From JAJRQY01 sp965224435 (GTDB lineage: Bacteria; Actinomycetota; Acidimicrobiia; Acidimicrobiales; SZUA-35), in contig OZ245048.1 in the NCBI GenBank assembly GCA_965224435.1, positions 372,001 through 436,000 on the forward strand: a DNA stretch of 64,000 bases. The letters are read 5' to 3'. The position numbers and the translations under genes are program-made. How positions within the stretch are numbered: position 1 is the stretch's first letter; every line of letters begins with the position of its first letter. The notes below the pieces were generated by a model. It ran no database searches, was not told the DNA's origin, and was given only the letters and a program-made list of their open reading frames with translations. Of this stretch, positions 17,687 through 27,900 are shown in pieces.

Positions 17687-18673
17687 GTGACGACGTTTGC
17701 CAACAATTCGGCCATGGATCATCAGTGGCACGCTGTGGCTGAGGGAAGCACCCTCGGGTCGAAACCTGTTGCCGTTCGGCTTCTTGGTGTTGACTATGTG
17801 CTGTGGCGAACACCTGACGGGCGAGCGGTTGCCGCCCTTGACCGCTGCCCCCACCGTGAATGCCCGTTATCACTGGGATTGGTGAGCAAGGGGACTCTGA
17901 CCTGCGCCTATCACGGTTGGAGTTTCGCCGACGGTGGTAAATGTGTGACTATTCCCTCCAACCAGCAACAGGGCCGGACGCCCCCAGCGGCCAACCTGGA
18001 GCTCATCGATGCCGAGGAGCGCTATGGCCTGGTTTGGCTTTGCCCCGGAGATCCTGCTGGAACGATTCCCACCATTGGCCATGAGGATGACCCGGAGTTT
18101 CGCCGAATCAATACTGGTGTGGCGGTGTGGAAGACCTCGGCAACACGGATGACCGACAATTTCATGGACATCTCACACTTTCCCTGGGTCCACACCGGCA
18201 CCATTGGCGATAGTCAAGACACCCAGGTTCCCAAGCTAGAGATGGAGAGCCTTGACGACGGCTGGTTCGGCTATGCCTATGAGGTGACGGCCATCAATCC
18301 GATCGAAGCCCAACTCAGTTCGGCCAGCAATGCCGAGACGGTGCATCGCTCGATGACGACCGGATTCCACCTGCCATTCTCGGTTCGAAGCACAATCTCC
18401 TATGAAAGTGGCCTGGAGCACATCTTGCTCATCCTCTCGACGCCGATTGACGACGAGACGTCATATTTCACCTTTGTTGTCTGGCGAAACGATGACTTTT
18501 CCAGTGACCCACAGGAGGTCGTCGCCTTTGACCGGGCCATTGGTGACGAGGACAAGCGTATGCTTGAGCGGATCCCAGGAGTCCTGTCTCTGACAAAGGC
18601 TGATCTGGTCAATGTGCAATCAGACAAGGCCTCGGCTGAATGGCGACGCCGTCTGGTCGATTTCCTTGAATAA
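17687..18673 (+). CDS. Rieske non-heme iron oxygenase, alpha subunit-like
   Basis: 328 residues, GTG start (an in-frame ATG at 17714 is possible). The Rieske [2Fe-2S] motif is complete: CPHRECPLSLG (C-X-H) and CAYHGWSF (C-X2-H) at about residues 53-90. The catalytic domain keeps the mononuclear iron site NFMDISHFPWVHTG (Asp and two His, H-X4-H) near residue 160. Size and layout resemble vanillate O-demethylase and the 3-ketosteroid/chlorophyllide oxygenase group rather than the large dioxygenases. A reductase partner is not encoded nearby. Substrate unknown; the divergent NTF2-like protein may act with it. Confidence 0.9.
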   Translation: MTTFANNSAMDHQWHAVAEGSTLGSKPVAVRLLGVDYVLWRTPDGRAVAALDRCPHRECPLSLGLVSKGTLTCAYHGWSFADGGKCVTIPSNQQQGRTPPAANLELIDAEERYGLVWLCPGDPAGTIPTIGHEDDPEFRRINTGVAVWKTSATRMTDNFMDISHFPWVHTGTIGDSQDTQVPKLEMESLDDGWFGYAYEVTAINPIEAQLSSASNAETVHRSMTTGFHLPFSVRSTISYESGLEHILLILSTPIDDETSYFTFVVWRNDDFSSDPQEVVAFDRAIGDEDKRMLERIPGVLSLTKADLVNVQSDKASAEWRRRLVDFLE

Positions 18674-18716
18674 CTGACCGAACTTCATATCCAAAGCAGA
18701 CTCCGACCCGAGAGCT

Positions 18717-19823
18717 ATGGCTGACATGACAATAAATTCGATTTTGTACCGACCCCGACAGCTCGCCTTGCTACTAGCCGCTCTTGCCGCGGTTTTGGTC
18801 GGGTGTACCGACGGTTCTGATGCCGGCCCAGCAAATAGTGATCCCGAGATGATCGCAAGATTCGACAGCAATGGTGATGGTGTCGTGACCATTGGTGTTG
18901 CCGCTGCTGGTCCCGCCGATGACGGGGCCTACTACCAGGCAGTGATCGATGCCGCCCTTGAGGTCTCAAGCGAGAACGGCTTTGCTGATCCGATTGTGGT
19001 TGACGAGATCGGAGACGCCGACGCCGCCACCGCTCTGGCCGACCTTGCCGTTCAGGTCGACATTGTCGTCGTTGGCTCTTCCCAAATTGCCGGACCCTTG
19101 GAAGACCTCGTTGAGAAGTTCCCTGATGTGTACTGGTACTGCAACTGTGGCTCTGGAGCGATCGCTACTGCGGGTATCGCACAGAGTGTGGATGATGGGA
19201 CTGAAATTGGCTTCACAACCGGTGTCGCCACCGCCCTCTTGCTAGGAGAGACCGATCAGACAGAGGTCGTATTCATCGGCTGCTGCGAGCTCTCTTTCGA
19301 GAAGGAATTCTTGCTTTCAATGGAGGCAGGCCTGCATGAGATCGATCCGGGGTTGAGCATCACCTATGTCGGATCCGGCGACTCCCCCTTCGACTTCGAC
19401 AATGTGGCCAACGCCAGCGAGGTTCTGACCACTGCTATCGCCAGTGGTGCTGGAGCCGTCATGCCCTACCTGGGTGACGCTCACAGACCAGTGGTAAAGG
19501 CAGCGAGTGAGGCTGGGTTGATCACGATGAGTGCTGGCTCCTCCAGTGTCTGCGATCCAGACGAGGAGTTGGACTATGACATTGCCGTCCGCTTTGATGG
19601 GGGCGACTACATCCGAACCCTCTTTCCCCTCATTCTTTCTGGTGACCTGAAGGAGGGTGAGATCAAGGCCTTCCGGGTTGGCGTAGATCCCGAGCCCGGG
19701 GCCGTGATTTGCGATTCGACCGATGAGCAGCAGAAGGTGCTGGATGACGTCTATGGCCGAATCGCTGAGGGTGAGTTTGATGAAACCTTCGGAGCGATTA
19801 AGGGCGAAGCCTACGCTGGCTGA
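18717..19823 (+). CDS. BMP-family nucleoside-binding lipoprotein
   Basis: 368 residues. Lipoprotein signal peptide with LALLLAALAAVLVGC (lipobox LVGC, Cys about residue 30). The rest is a PnrA/BmpA-type periplasmic-binding fold: VTIGVAAAGPADDGAYYQAVIDA, VDIVVVGSSQIAGPL, EVVFIGCCELSFEKEFLLSM and TIASGAGAVMPYLGDAH-like stretches. Members bind purine nucleosides and deliver them to an ABC importer. The three importer genes follow immediately (5 bases to the ATPase). ATG 18717 or 18726 could be the start. Confidence 0.88.
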   Translation: MADMTINSILYRPRQLALLLAALAAVLVGCTDGSDAGPANSDPEMIARFDSNGDGVVTIGVAAAGPADDGAYYQAVIDAALEVSSENGFADPIVVDEIGDADAATALADLAVQVDIVVVGSSQIAGPLEDLVEKFPDVYWYCNCGSGAIATAGIAQSVDDGTEIGFTTGVATALLLGETDQTEVVFIGCCELSFEKEFLLSMEAGLHEIDPGLSITYVGSGDSPFDFDNVANASEVLTTAIASGAGAVMPYLGDAHRPVVKAASEAGLITMSAGSSSVCDPDEELDYDIAVRFDGGDYIRTLFPLILSGDLKEGEIKAFRVGVDPEPGAVICDSTDEQQKVLDDVYGRIAEGEFDETFGAIKGEAYAG

Positions 19824-19828
19824 CGATT

Positions 19829-21466
19829 GTGACCGTACGGACCACGAAATCGAGATGGGCTGAAAGCGCACCAGCAGTTGAGGCGATCGGTGTTCAGAAA
19901 CGCTATGGCTCGGTTCTGGCCTGCGACTCTGTTGACCTGGTTCTGAGGCGCGGCCAGATTCACGGCGTGCTGGGAGAGAACGGGGCAGGCAAGTCCACCC
20001 TGATGAAGATCCTGATTGGTCTTGTGGAACCAGATGGCGGAGAGCTGCGAATAGATGGTGCCCGGTCCGTACTGTCTGACCCGATTGATGCCGCGGCCCA
20101 GGGTATTGGCATGGTCCACCAGCATTTCAGTGTCATCGATGCCCTGACTGTCTGGGAAAACATCGCTCTGGGCGATCAGAAACGGCTTGACCCGGCCGGG
20201 GTGAAGAATGAGATTGCTGACCTCAGTCGCCACTATGGGCTCGCCCTTGAGCCGGATGCTGTAGTTGGGTCTTTGACTGCTGGTCTTCGCCAGCGGGTCG
20301 AGATCATCAAATGCTTACGTCGTAAGCCACGAACCGTGATCCTTGACGAGCCGACAAGTGTTCTTACTCCCCAAGAATCCGAACAGCTTTTTGCTGCGCT
20401 TCAGCAGGTAGTCGACGATGAAGGACTGGCCATTGCCCTTGTGACTCACAAGTTGGCAGAAGCTCTCAACGCTGCTGACATGATCACCATCATGCGTCAC
20501 GGGAAGGTGGTTGGACACGGTAGTAGCGAGCAGTGGGATTCGCCAGGGTTGGCGCGTTTGATGATTGGCCGGCCTGTTTCCCTGCAATCCGAACGCAGCG
20601 CTCTCGGAATGAAGCTTCCTTCCCCCGAGGTCGCATCGACTCGGCCAGCGATCCTGCAAGGGCCGGCTGCGGATGGGGGAGCGAAAGCGAGCGTGCGTCC
20701 AGCTAAGTCCGCGCTCACCATCTCTTCGGTGACCCTGACCGACAATCGTGGTTGTCATCTTTTAGACGGTCTGACCTTGTCGGTCAACGCGGGTGAAATC
20801 GTCGGTGTGGTCGGAGTGGAAGGAAACGGTCAGCGACCCTTGGCTGATCTCCTGTCCAGCCTGCTTTCCGTTGATTCCGGGCACGTCCAGGTCTTGGGCT
20901 CCCATGTCCTGACTGGGGTCGCCGGGGCCATGGGCCGGGCCGGGGTCGCCGTGATCCCGGAAGAACGTCATCATTCCGGCATTGTTTTAGGGATGACCGT
21001 TGCTGAGAACCTGGCCCTGGCCCACCCAGACCGACTTGCTCGCTGGGGAATCATGGACCGCGCAGCTATTCGCTCTCGGGCCGAGCAGTTGATTGATCGA
21101 TTTTCCATCCAGTGTGATGGTGCAAATGCGGCCATGTCGACCCTGTCAGGAGGCAACCAGCAGCGCGTTGTTCTGGCTCGAGAACTTGCCGATAATCCAC
21201 ATGTGTTGGTCGCAGCCCAACCCACTCGTGGTCTTGATGTAGGAGCGATCGACTACATGTTCACTCAACTCCGAACAGCAGCTTTGGCCGGTGTCGCCGT
21301 CTTGTTGATCTCGACGGATCTCGATGAGATCCTTGGCTTGGCTGACCGCTTGGTGGTTCTGAGCGGCGGTCGAGTTGTTGGCGAGATGACTAGGGATGAG
21401 GTCGACATCGAGGCATTGGGCCTGATGATGGGTGGCTCGACGGTTCCGCTGGCAGCAGGTGGTTAA
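19829..21466 (+). CDS. Nucleoside ABC importer, double ATPase subunit (NupA/YufO-like)
   Basis: 545 residues, GTG start. Two ABC domains. Domain 1: Walker A GVLGENGAGKSTLMK, signature LTAGLRQRVEI, Walker B TVILDEPTSVL. Domain 2: the P-loop is degenerate (GVVGVEGNGQRPLAD, no GKS), signature LSGGNQQRVVLAREL is intact and Walker B reads VLVAAQPTRGLD with Gln in place of Glu. This asymmetry is normal for the sugar/nucleoside-type double ATPases (RbsA, YufO). Works with the two permeases that follow; its stop overlaps the next start (TAATG). Confidence 0.93.
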   Translation: MTVRTTKSRWAESAPAVEAIGVQKRYGSVLACDSVDLVLRRGQIHGVLGENGAGKSTLMKILIGLVEPDGGELRIDGARSVLSDPIDAAAQGIGMVHQHFSVIDALTVWENIALGDQKRLDPAGVKNEIADLSRHYGLALEPDAVVGSLTAGLRQRVEIIKCLRRKPRTVILDEPTSVLTPQESEQLFAALQQVVDDEGLAIALVTHKLAEALNAADMITIMRHGKVVGHGSSEQWDSPGLARLMIGRPVSLQSERSALGMKLPSPEVASTRPAILQGPAADGGAKASVRPAKSALTISSVTLTDNRGCHLLDGLTLSVNAGEIVGVVGVEGNGQRPLADLLSSLLSVDSGHVQVLGSHVLTGVAGAMGRAGVAVIPEERHHSGIVLGMTVAENLALAHPDRLARWGIMDRAAIRSRAEQLIDRFSIQCDGANAAMSTLSGGNQQRVVLARELADNPHVLVAAQPTRGLDVGAIDYMFTQLRTAALAGVAVLLISTDLDEILGLADRLVVLSGGRVVGEMTRDEVDIEALGLMMGGSTVPLAAGG

Positions 21467-22596
21467 TGTCTGACCTGAGTGTGTCCTCAATGGCCAGAAC
21501 CAGCTCAATGGGCAGGTTAGTTCTGCTGTACGTGCTGTCAGTCGCCGTGGCGCTTGTTCTTTCTGGTCTCTTGGTCCTGAGCACGGGTGGGTCACCTATT
21601 GGAGTCCTATCGGCCTTGCTCGATGGCAGCTTGCTCGCCCCCGGACGTTGGGGCCTCACTCTCGGAACTGCAGCCCCCCTACTCTTGGTTGCACTGGGCA
21701 CTATTGTTAGTTCCCGCTCGGGTCTGGTCAATATCGGTCAAGAAGGTCAGCTTCTAGTCGGAGCGGCATGTGCTGCCCTCGTTGCCACCCACCTTGGAGG
21801 GTCAGCTGAGAATGGCCTGGGCGGCATGGTCGTGCTTGGAATCCTTCTGGCTGGGATACTCGGAGGAGCTTTCTGGGCGGGAATCGCGGGGGGACTACGT
21901 GTCTGGAGGGGAGTGCCCGAGGTTCTCAGCACCCTCCTGCTGGTGACCGTTTCTGCCAATGTGGTTGGGGCCGCCTTGAAGTCGGAGCGATGGCTCCTGA
22001 CTTCGAGTGAGGATCGCTCAGATCGAACGCTCGTTAGTGCTCAGCTGGATCCGTCCAACCGGCTTGGCCGGGTCAGTGTGTTTGGGAATGAGTTCCCGAT
22101 CTCGGTGTTTCTAGCCCTCGGCCTTGCTGGTCTTGTTGCCTTCTTTCTTGTTCGGACCGTGCCCGGTTTTCGGCTGCGCATGCTTGGCCAGAATCCGTTC
22201 ACCGCTCAGCGCTCAGGAGTTGATGCCACCCGCTACTCCATGTTTTCCATGCTGGCCTCCGGAGGATTCGCCGGACTGGCTGGAGCGGCAATGTTGGCCG
22301 GAGGCGATTTTGGAAACTACCGACTCTCGACTGGGTTTTCTGCCTCAATTGGATGGACGGGTTTGCTCGTCGCGCTAGTGGCCAGAGGGAAGGTCAGTGC
22401 AGCTATCGGAGTTGCTTTCCTTTTTGCCAGCCTCCGTACCGGATCAGGCTTCTTGGCCGCGACCGGTGTGGAACGCAAGATCACCACGGTCATTGAAGCT
22501 CTCCTAGTTCTGGCCTTGCTCATACCGCCAGCGATTGTCCAGCTTCGTGGGCGGCGTCAGCAGATGAAACCCGACCTGGTTGGGGAGATGGACTGA
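21466..22596 (+). CDS. Nucleoside ABC importer permease 1 (NupB/YufP-like)
   Basis: 376 residues, about nine hydrophobic segments, BPD_transp_2 family (as in ribose, branched amino acid and nucleoside importers). Visible family features: LGTAAPLLLVALGTIVSSRSGLVNIGQEGQLLVGA in overlapping parts (periplasmic-facing helices) and FRLRMLGQNPFTAQRSGVD, the cytoplasmic coupling region that contacts the ATPase. The start overlaps the ATPase stop by one base and its stop overlaps the next start, so the subunits are translationally coupled. Confidence 0.93.
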   Translation: MSDLSVSSMARTSSMGRLVLLYVLSVAVALVLSGLLVLSTGGSPIGVLSALLDGSLLAPGRWGLTLGTAAPLLLVALGTIVSSRSGLVNIGQEGQLLVGAACAALVATHLGGSAENGLGGMVVLGILLAGILGGAFWAGIAGGLRVWRGVPEVLSTLLLVTVSANVVGAALKSERWLLTSSEDRSDRTLVSAQLDPSNRLGRVSVFGNEFPISVFLALGLAGLVAFFLVRTVPGFRLRMLGQNPFTAQRSGVDATRYSMFSMLASGGFAGLAGAAMLAGGDFGNYRLSTGFSASIGWTGLLVALVARGKVSAAIGVAFLFASLRTGSGFLAATGVERKITTVIEALLVLALLIPPAIVQLRGRRQQMKPDLVGEMD

Positions 22597-23522
22597 TGGA
22601 CGCTCTCCTCGATGTGGTCACGAGTGGGGTGACATACGCCAGCGCCTTTCGCTTTGCCGCGCTCTTGATTTTCGCTGCCAGTGGCGAGTGGGTGGCTGAA
22701 CGAGCCGGAACCCTGAATATTTCTCTTGAGGGCATGATCTTGGCGGGAGCATTTGGCTCGGCAGTCACCGTAGATCTGACTGGCTCAATTCCGCTTGCTC
22801 TCTTAGCCGGAGCTCTTGTTGGTCTCTTGGTTTCTGCGGTCCAGGCCAACCTCAGCCACCGGCTGCCAGCAGATCAATTTGTCGTGGGCCTCACCATCAA
22901 TATCCTGGTCTTGGGTCTTGTTGGGTTTCTTGACAATGAGCTGAGTCCAGTGGCCGAAAAGGCTAGCCAGTTATCGATTCCCTTCCTGGCCGACATCCCG
23001 CTCATCGGCTCGGCAGCGTTTGCACAAACGTGGCCCTTCTACCTGGTCTACCCCCTAGTTCCAGCACTCTGGTGGCTGGTCTACCGAACCCGGTGGGGAC
23101 TGGAAGTGCGGGCGGTTGGTGAGAATCCCAATGCTGCTGATGTGACAGGGATTGGGGTCAAGAAGCGGCGACGTCAAGCAATCTATGTCGCTGGGCTTAC
23201 GTCTGGTCTTGGCGGTGCATTCCTTGTGCTTGGTGTCGTAGGAAGCTTCGCCGACTCAATCGTTGGTGGTCGAGGTTTCATCGCTATTGCCGCAGTGATC
23301 TTCGGAGGTTGGACACTCAAGGGTTCGGTCGCTGGCAGCCTGTTGTTCGGTGCCGTTCTCTCCCTGCGACTATCCCTTCCCTCCCAGGGTTATGACGGAC
23401 TCAGCACCGAATTCTTGGCCGCTCTTCCTTATGTGGTGACGATCCTTGGCATGGCACTATTTGCCCGACGAGTCCGGGCCCCGGGTGCGCTGGCCAAGCC
23501 GTTTGTCCGCGGCCTTGATTAG
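22596..23522 (+). CDS. Nucleoside ABC importer permease 2 (NupC/YufQ-like)
   Basis: 308 residues, eight or so membrane helices, BPD_transp_2 family. Typical start FRFAALLIFAASGEWVAERAGTLNISLEGMIL (in parts) and coupling motif LEVRAVGENPNAADVTGIGV. Forms the heterodimeric membrane channel with the preceding permease. The last gene of the importer operon; a small hairpin (gttct-gag-agaac, about 23524-23536) follows before the convergent amidohydrolase. Confidence 0.93.
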   Translation: MDALLDVVTSGVTYASAFRFAALLIFAASGEWVAERAGTLNISLEGMILAGAFGSAVTVDLTGSIPLALLAGALVGLLVSAVQANLSHRLPADQFVVGLTINILVLGLVGFLDNELSPVAEKASQLSIPFLADIPLIGSAAFAQTWPFYLVYPLVPALWWLVYRTRWGLEVRAVGENPNAADVTGIGVKKRRRQAIYVAGLTSGLGGAFLVLGVVGSFADSIVGGRGFIAIAAVIFGGWTLKGSVAGSLLFGAVLSLRLSLPSQGYDGLSTEFLAALPYVVTILGMALFARRVRAPGALAKPFVRGLD

Positions 23523-23552
23523 CGGTTCTGAGAGAACTCCGGTTCGAGGTGG

Positions 23553-24935
23553 CTAGGCCCTGATTCCGGCATCGGCAATAAGGCGCATCTGCTGTTGCTG
23601 AGCATGCTCTCGAAGGTCAGGAAGGTTGATGCCTCGCACCTCACCATCATCGACCACCAGTTGACCAGCAACGAACACCTCCCGAGTAGAGCGGCCGTCA
23701 CTTCCCCACACCAGTTGGAGGACGGGATCAGCGCTTAGCGGGGGCCAGGAAACACCGGTCCGGGAATGCACAACAAGGTCGGCCTGCTTGCCAACCTCGA
23801 TCGAGCCGACCCGGTCGGCGACCCCCAGTGCTTCGGCCCCCTTGATGGTCAACAACTCCAACCCTTCATGAGCTCCGAAGATTGTCGGATCGACGGAGCA
23901 GTCCTTGGCCAGGCCGGTGAACAAGGCCGCTACTCGGAGCCCATCGACAGAGTCGCCAGCGTTCTCCGAATCACAGCCAAGAGCGAGGCGGCCTGCGGCT
24001 TGCCAGAGTTGGAGGTGGCGGAACTCTCGAGTGATTCCTTGTCCCAGACGAAGATAGGCCCAGGGGCAGGAGACGACGGCAGCTTGGCTGCTTAGGAACC
24101 GTTGCACTTCTTCGTCATCCAGGTGCACGGCATGCGCCAGCACGGTGTGGGGTCCGAGAACTCCTAACTCATCAAGATGAACGAGGGGTCGCTTTCCGGT
24201 CCGGGCCAGGTAGCTCTCGACGTCACTGGTGGTTGGCGAGATGTGAAAAGTCAGCTTCGTATCGTGACTCTTGGCTAACTCCGATGCTGCAACCGCCAGC
24301 TCATCGCTCATCAAATCATGACCAACCAGGGAAACCCAGGAAGAAACAAGGGGCCCATATTCTTGGTTCAAGAGTTGGCGCTGGCGGTCAATGACCTCAT
24401 CAACGGGACCAGCGAACGGGCCCTCATCCACATCCCATCCCCAGGTTCCGAGTGTGACCCGGGCGCCAAGCCGCTGAGCGGCGGCGGCAACCCGGTCAGG
24501 ATGAGCGACCGTTCCGGCTTCGAAGGTTGAGGTCACTCCGTTGCTCAGCGATTCGGCCAGCGTCAAGGTGGCGGAGAGTTCATCATTGTCCGGTGTATGC
24601 ACGGCATGAACGGGAACAACCCAGGAGAAGATTGATTCACCCGGTGCAAGGTTGTCCGGAATTGAGGACTGGATGAGGCGGTCACCGGTCAGATGCTGGT
24701 GGCCGTTGATGTACCCGGGTACGACCAGATCAGTAGCTGTTCCGGTGATCATTTGGCACGGGGTCGTGGCGAGAATGTCGTCCCTGGGTCCAACGGCAAC
24801 AATGACGTCCCCGGCCAGAGCTACGGCACCCTCATCGATGATCCGCCGTTGCGGATCCATGGTGATGATGGTGCCGCAGATGATGCGATCTATTTGCTGT
24901 TCATTCGTGAGTTGTGGTCGGCGGTCATCCTGCAT
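23553..24935 (-). CDS. Amidohydrolase, nucleoside/base deaminase-like (TrzA/MtaD group)
   Basis: 460 residues. Metal-dependent amidohydrolase fold: beta-strand start IICGTIITMDPQRRIIDEGAV, metal ligands in GYINGHQHLTGDR (H-X-H), FHISPT (His), LAHAVHLDDEE (His) and GCDSENAGD (Asp), then the C-terminal LTIKGAEALGVADRVGSIEVGKQADLVV. The group includes S-adenosylhomocysteine/methylthioadenosine deaminase, guanine deaminase and chlorohydrolases. It ends 30 bases from a nucleoside importer operon, so deamination of an imported purine is a reasonable inference, not a demonstrated one. Cytoplasmic. Confidence 0.88.
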   Translation of the reverse strand: MQDDRRPQLTNEQQIDRIICGTIITMDPQRRIIDEGAVALAGDVIVAVGPRDDILATTPCQMITGTATDLVVPGYINGHQHLTGDRLIQSSIPDNLAPGESIFSWVVPVHAVHTPDNDELSATLTLAESLSNGVTSTFEAGTVAHPDRVAAAAQRLGARVTLGTWGWDVDEGPFAGPVDEVIDRQRQLLNQEYGPLVSSWVSLVGHDLMSDELAVAASELAKSHDTKLTFHISPTTSDVESYLARTGKRPLVHLDELGVLGPHTVLAHAVHLDDEEVQRFLSSQAAVVSCPWAYLRLGQGITREFRHLQLWQAAGRLALGCDSENAGDSVDGLRVAALFTGLAKDCSVDPTIFGAHEGLELLTIKGAEALGVADRVGSIEVGKQADLVVHSRTGVSWPPLSADPVLQLVWGSDGRSTREVFVAGQLVVDDGEVRGINLPDLREHAQQQQMRLIADAGIRA

Positions 24936-24959
24936 GACCGCCGATTTTAACCCTGGCTG

Positions 24960-27900
24960 TTACTGATCTCGGCGACGCCGAGTAACAACAACTGGGATGG
25001 CCTGCCGTTTCATATTGGTCAGCAGGAGGAGCAGCCCACCCATTCCGACAAGGAGTAGCCCACCGGCCACCAGCCACTGAGAGTCTGAGCCGGTTCGAGC
25101 CAGACCGCCGTTGACCAGCAGGATTGGTGCTGACCCAGTCTCGATGTCGTTCACCCCATCAATGCCTACGGTGGAAACCGTTTCCATCTCGACTGTGTTC
25201 ACCAAGCTCACGCCATTCTTGGCTGTGATCAGTGTCTTGATGGTGATATCAGCCTTGGTGCCAGCTGGAATGTTTGAGCTGGACAAGCAGGTGACAACAC
25301 CATTGGCCTGGCTGCAAGTCCATCCGGTTGGAGCTGAGACCGAAACGAAGCTGAGACCAGCGGGCAACGCGTCTCGCACAGTTACCGTCTCGTGAACGGT
25401 GCCTGGACCAACATTGGTAACCGTGACGGTGTAGGTAACGACTGACCCCTGGGTCGCAGAGGTTGCCGAGACTGTCTTGGCGATGGTCAGGTCATAGGGC
25501 ACATAGACGCCAGCGTCATGGCTGAGGTCCTCGTCACCCATGGCCAGAGTTACCCCAGACAGGTAGCCGGTGTCAGTGTCGGCGTCACTGTCAACAGCAT
25601 CGTCGGTTCCAGCGTTTCGGCCGGTGAGAACCATGTCGGTTGGCAGAGAAGCTGGGTCGACCCGAACCCGGTACTCGCCGGGTGCAAGTTCGCTGAACAA
25701 ATAGTCTCCGGTGGTCGTTGTGGTCGTGGTAGCCACGATCACATCATCGGCGTTTCCGAAGGTGCCGTCGGGGCCTGAACTCTCCAACGTCACGGTGATC
25801 CCGCTGATGCCAGGTTCGCCTGCGTCCTGGATCCCGTCCTGGTCATAGTCTTCCCAGACCCGGTCACCGATGACCGCATCGTCGAAGATGCCAGCATCCA
25901 CGGTCAGGTTGGAGTCACCCGAAGACAAGGTGATTGGACCGGTGACTCCTGGGTTCTGGCTATTGCTCAAGCCAGCGTCGCTATCAATCGCGTCATTGCC
26001 ACCCTGATCTTGCAAGGTGAAGACATGACTGGCAGGAGCGACGAACTGGACGGTGTAAACACCGGGAACCAGGTCAGTGAACAGATAGCTGCCATCGGCT
26101 GCAGTTGTGGTGGTAACGGGATTGCCGCCAACCAGAACCGGATTGCCAGCTCCGTCAAGCAGGTTGACAGTGACTCCGGGGACTCCGGTTTCGCCGCCAT
26201 CCTGGATGCCGTTGACATTGCTATCTAGCCAGACAATGTCGCCGAGCTCGGCAGGCTGATAGAAGCCCTGGTCCCAAGTGAGGTCGGAGGTTCCCGCACC
26301 CAAGCTGATGGTTGGAGTTGCCAACATGGTGTCGAATGGGCTTGCTGCATTGTTGATGATGCGAGCATCGGAGTCGACGCCAGCGTCGCTGCCGGTGGTG
26401 GCACCGGTCGGCACATGGTTGGCCAACTGATCAAAGACGACGACATAATCACCAGCATCGAGGTTGTCGAACAAGTAGCTTCCATCAGCCAGAGTGTCCA
26501 TGGTACTCAACAAGATCGGGTTGGCCAGGTCGGCCGGATTGATCTTGTAGAGGGTGACGGCGAGGCCAGCCACGGGGGCTTCCCCGGCGTCCTGGATCCC
26601 GTTTCCATTCTCATCGATCCAGACATGGTTGCCCAGCTCGCTTGACCCGGTGTAGGAGAAGTCCTGATCCAGGTCATCCGGAGTTGCCACCGAGATGGAG
26701 GTTTGAGACTGATGGAGAGTGGCGATGCCGTCGTCATCAAAGGTCGCCTCGTCTTGACCAACAGGCAGCATGGAGTCATCAACGAGGACTCGATAGTCGC
26801 CAAAGGGCAGGTTGTCGAAGAGGTATTCGCCGTTGGCATCGGTGGTCGTGCCATACTCTGCGGCGCTGTAGACATAGTCATCGGCAGTGCCAAAGGCGTT
26901 GTCTGGTCCAGCCCAGGTGAGGCTGACATCAACACCGGTGATGGCGGCGTCGCCAGCGGCGAAGACTCCACTACCAGCGAGATTGGCGTCGCCACTATTG
27001 TCGGCGTCGAACCAGATGGTGTCACCAATGGAACCAGTCCCTCGGAAGCCGAAGTCCTGGTCGAGGTTGGTGTTGTCACCAACACTCAATGACAGGCTGG
27101 ACTGCAATGGTGAGCCCAGGCCGTCGGCGTCAAAGGTCTGAGCCAAACCAGCAGGCAAGGTGGTGCCGTCAACAGTGACGACATAGTCACCGAAGGGCAG
27201 GTTCTCAAACAGGTAGGTCCCATCAGCAGTAGTAACCGTGCTCAAGGTGGTGGTCTGGCCACTGATCGGATCGGTCCAGTCGAGGGTGACCGTCACTCCG
27301 GCAATACCGAACTCGTCGGCATCCTGGACTCCGTCGCCGTCAAGGTCATACCAGACGGTGTCTCCAATGGAACCGTTGCCCCGGTAGGAGAAATCGACAT
27401 CCAGCTGGTTCTCGCCTGGGTCAACGGTGATTCCGGTGACAGCGTTGGGGGTTGCGATTCCGTCCAGGTCAAAGGTCGCAAGACGCAGACCTTCGGGAAT
27501 ATCAGTCTGATCGACACTCACCTGGTACTCACCAGGAGGGATGGAGTCGAACAGGTAGGTTCCGGTGGCGTCGGTGTCAGTGGTGAACGTCAGGTCATCG
27601 ACGTTTCCGAAGATGCCGTCGAAGCCAGCCCACAAGGCCGTCACGGTGACGTTGGGAATGCGGTATTCGCCGACCCCGTCACTGGCGTCAGCAGAATTGT
27701 TCTGGTCCCACCAGATGCGGTTGCCCAAAGACTGACCAGCACCAGCGGTGTCGGTGAAGCCGAAGTCAACATCGAGTCGACCGGGGGTGCCCGAACCATT
27801 GTCAGATGCTGGATCGATGGTGGCGATGGCACTCTGGTTGAGGCCTCCGTCCAGGTCATAGCTGGGGTCGAGCCCGGCCAGGTTGGGATTGAGGGTGGTG

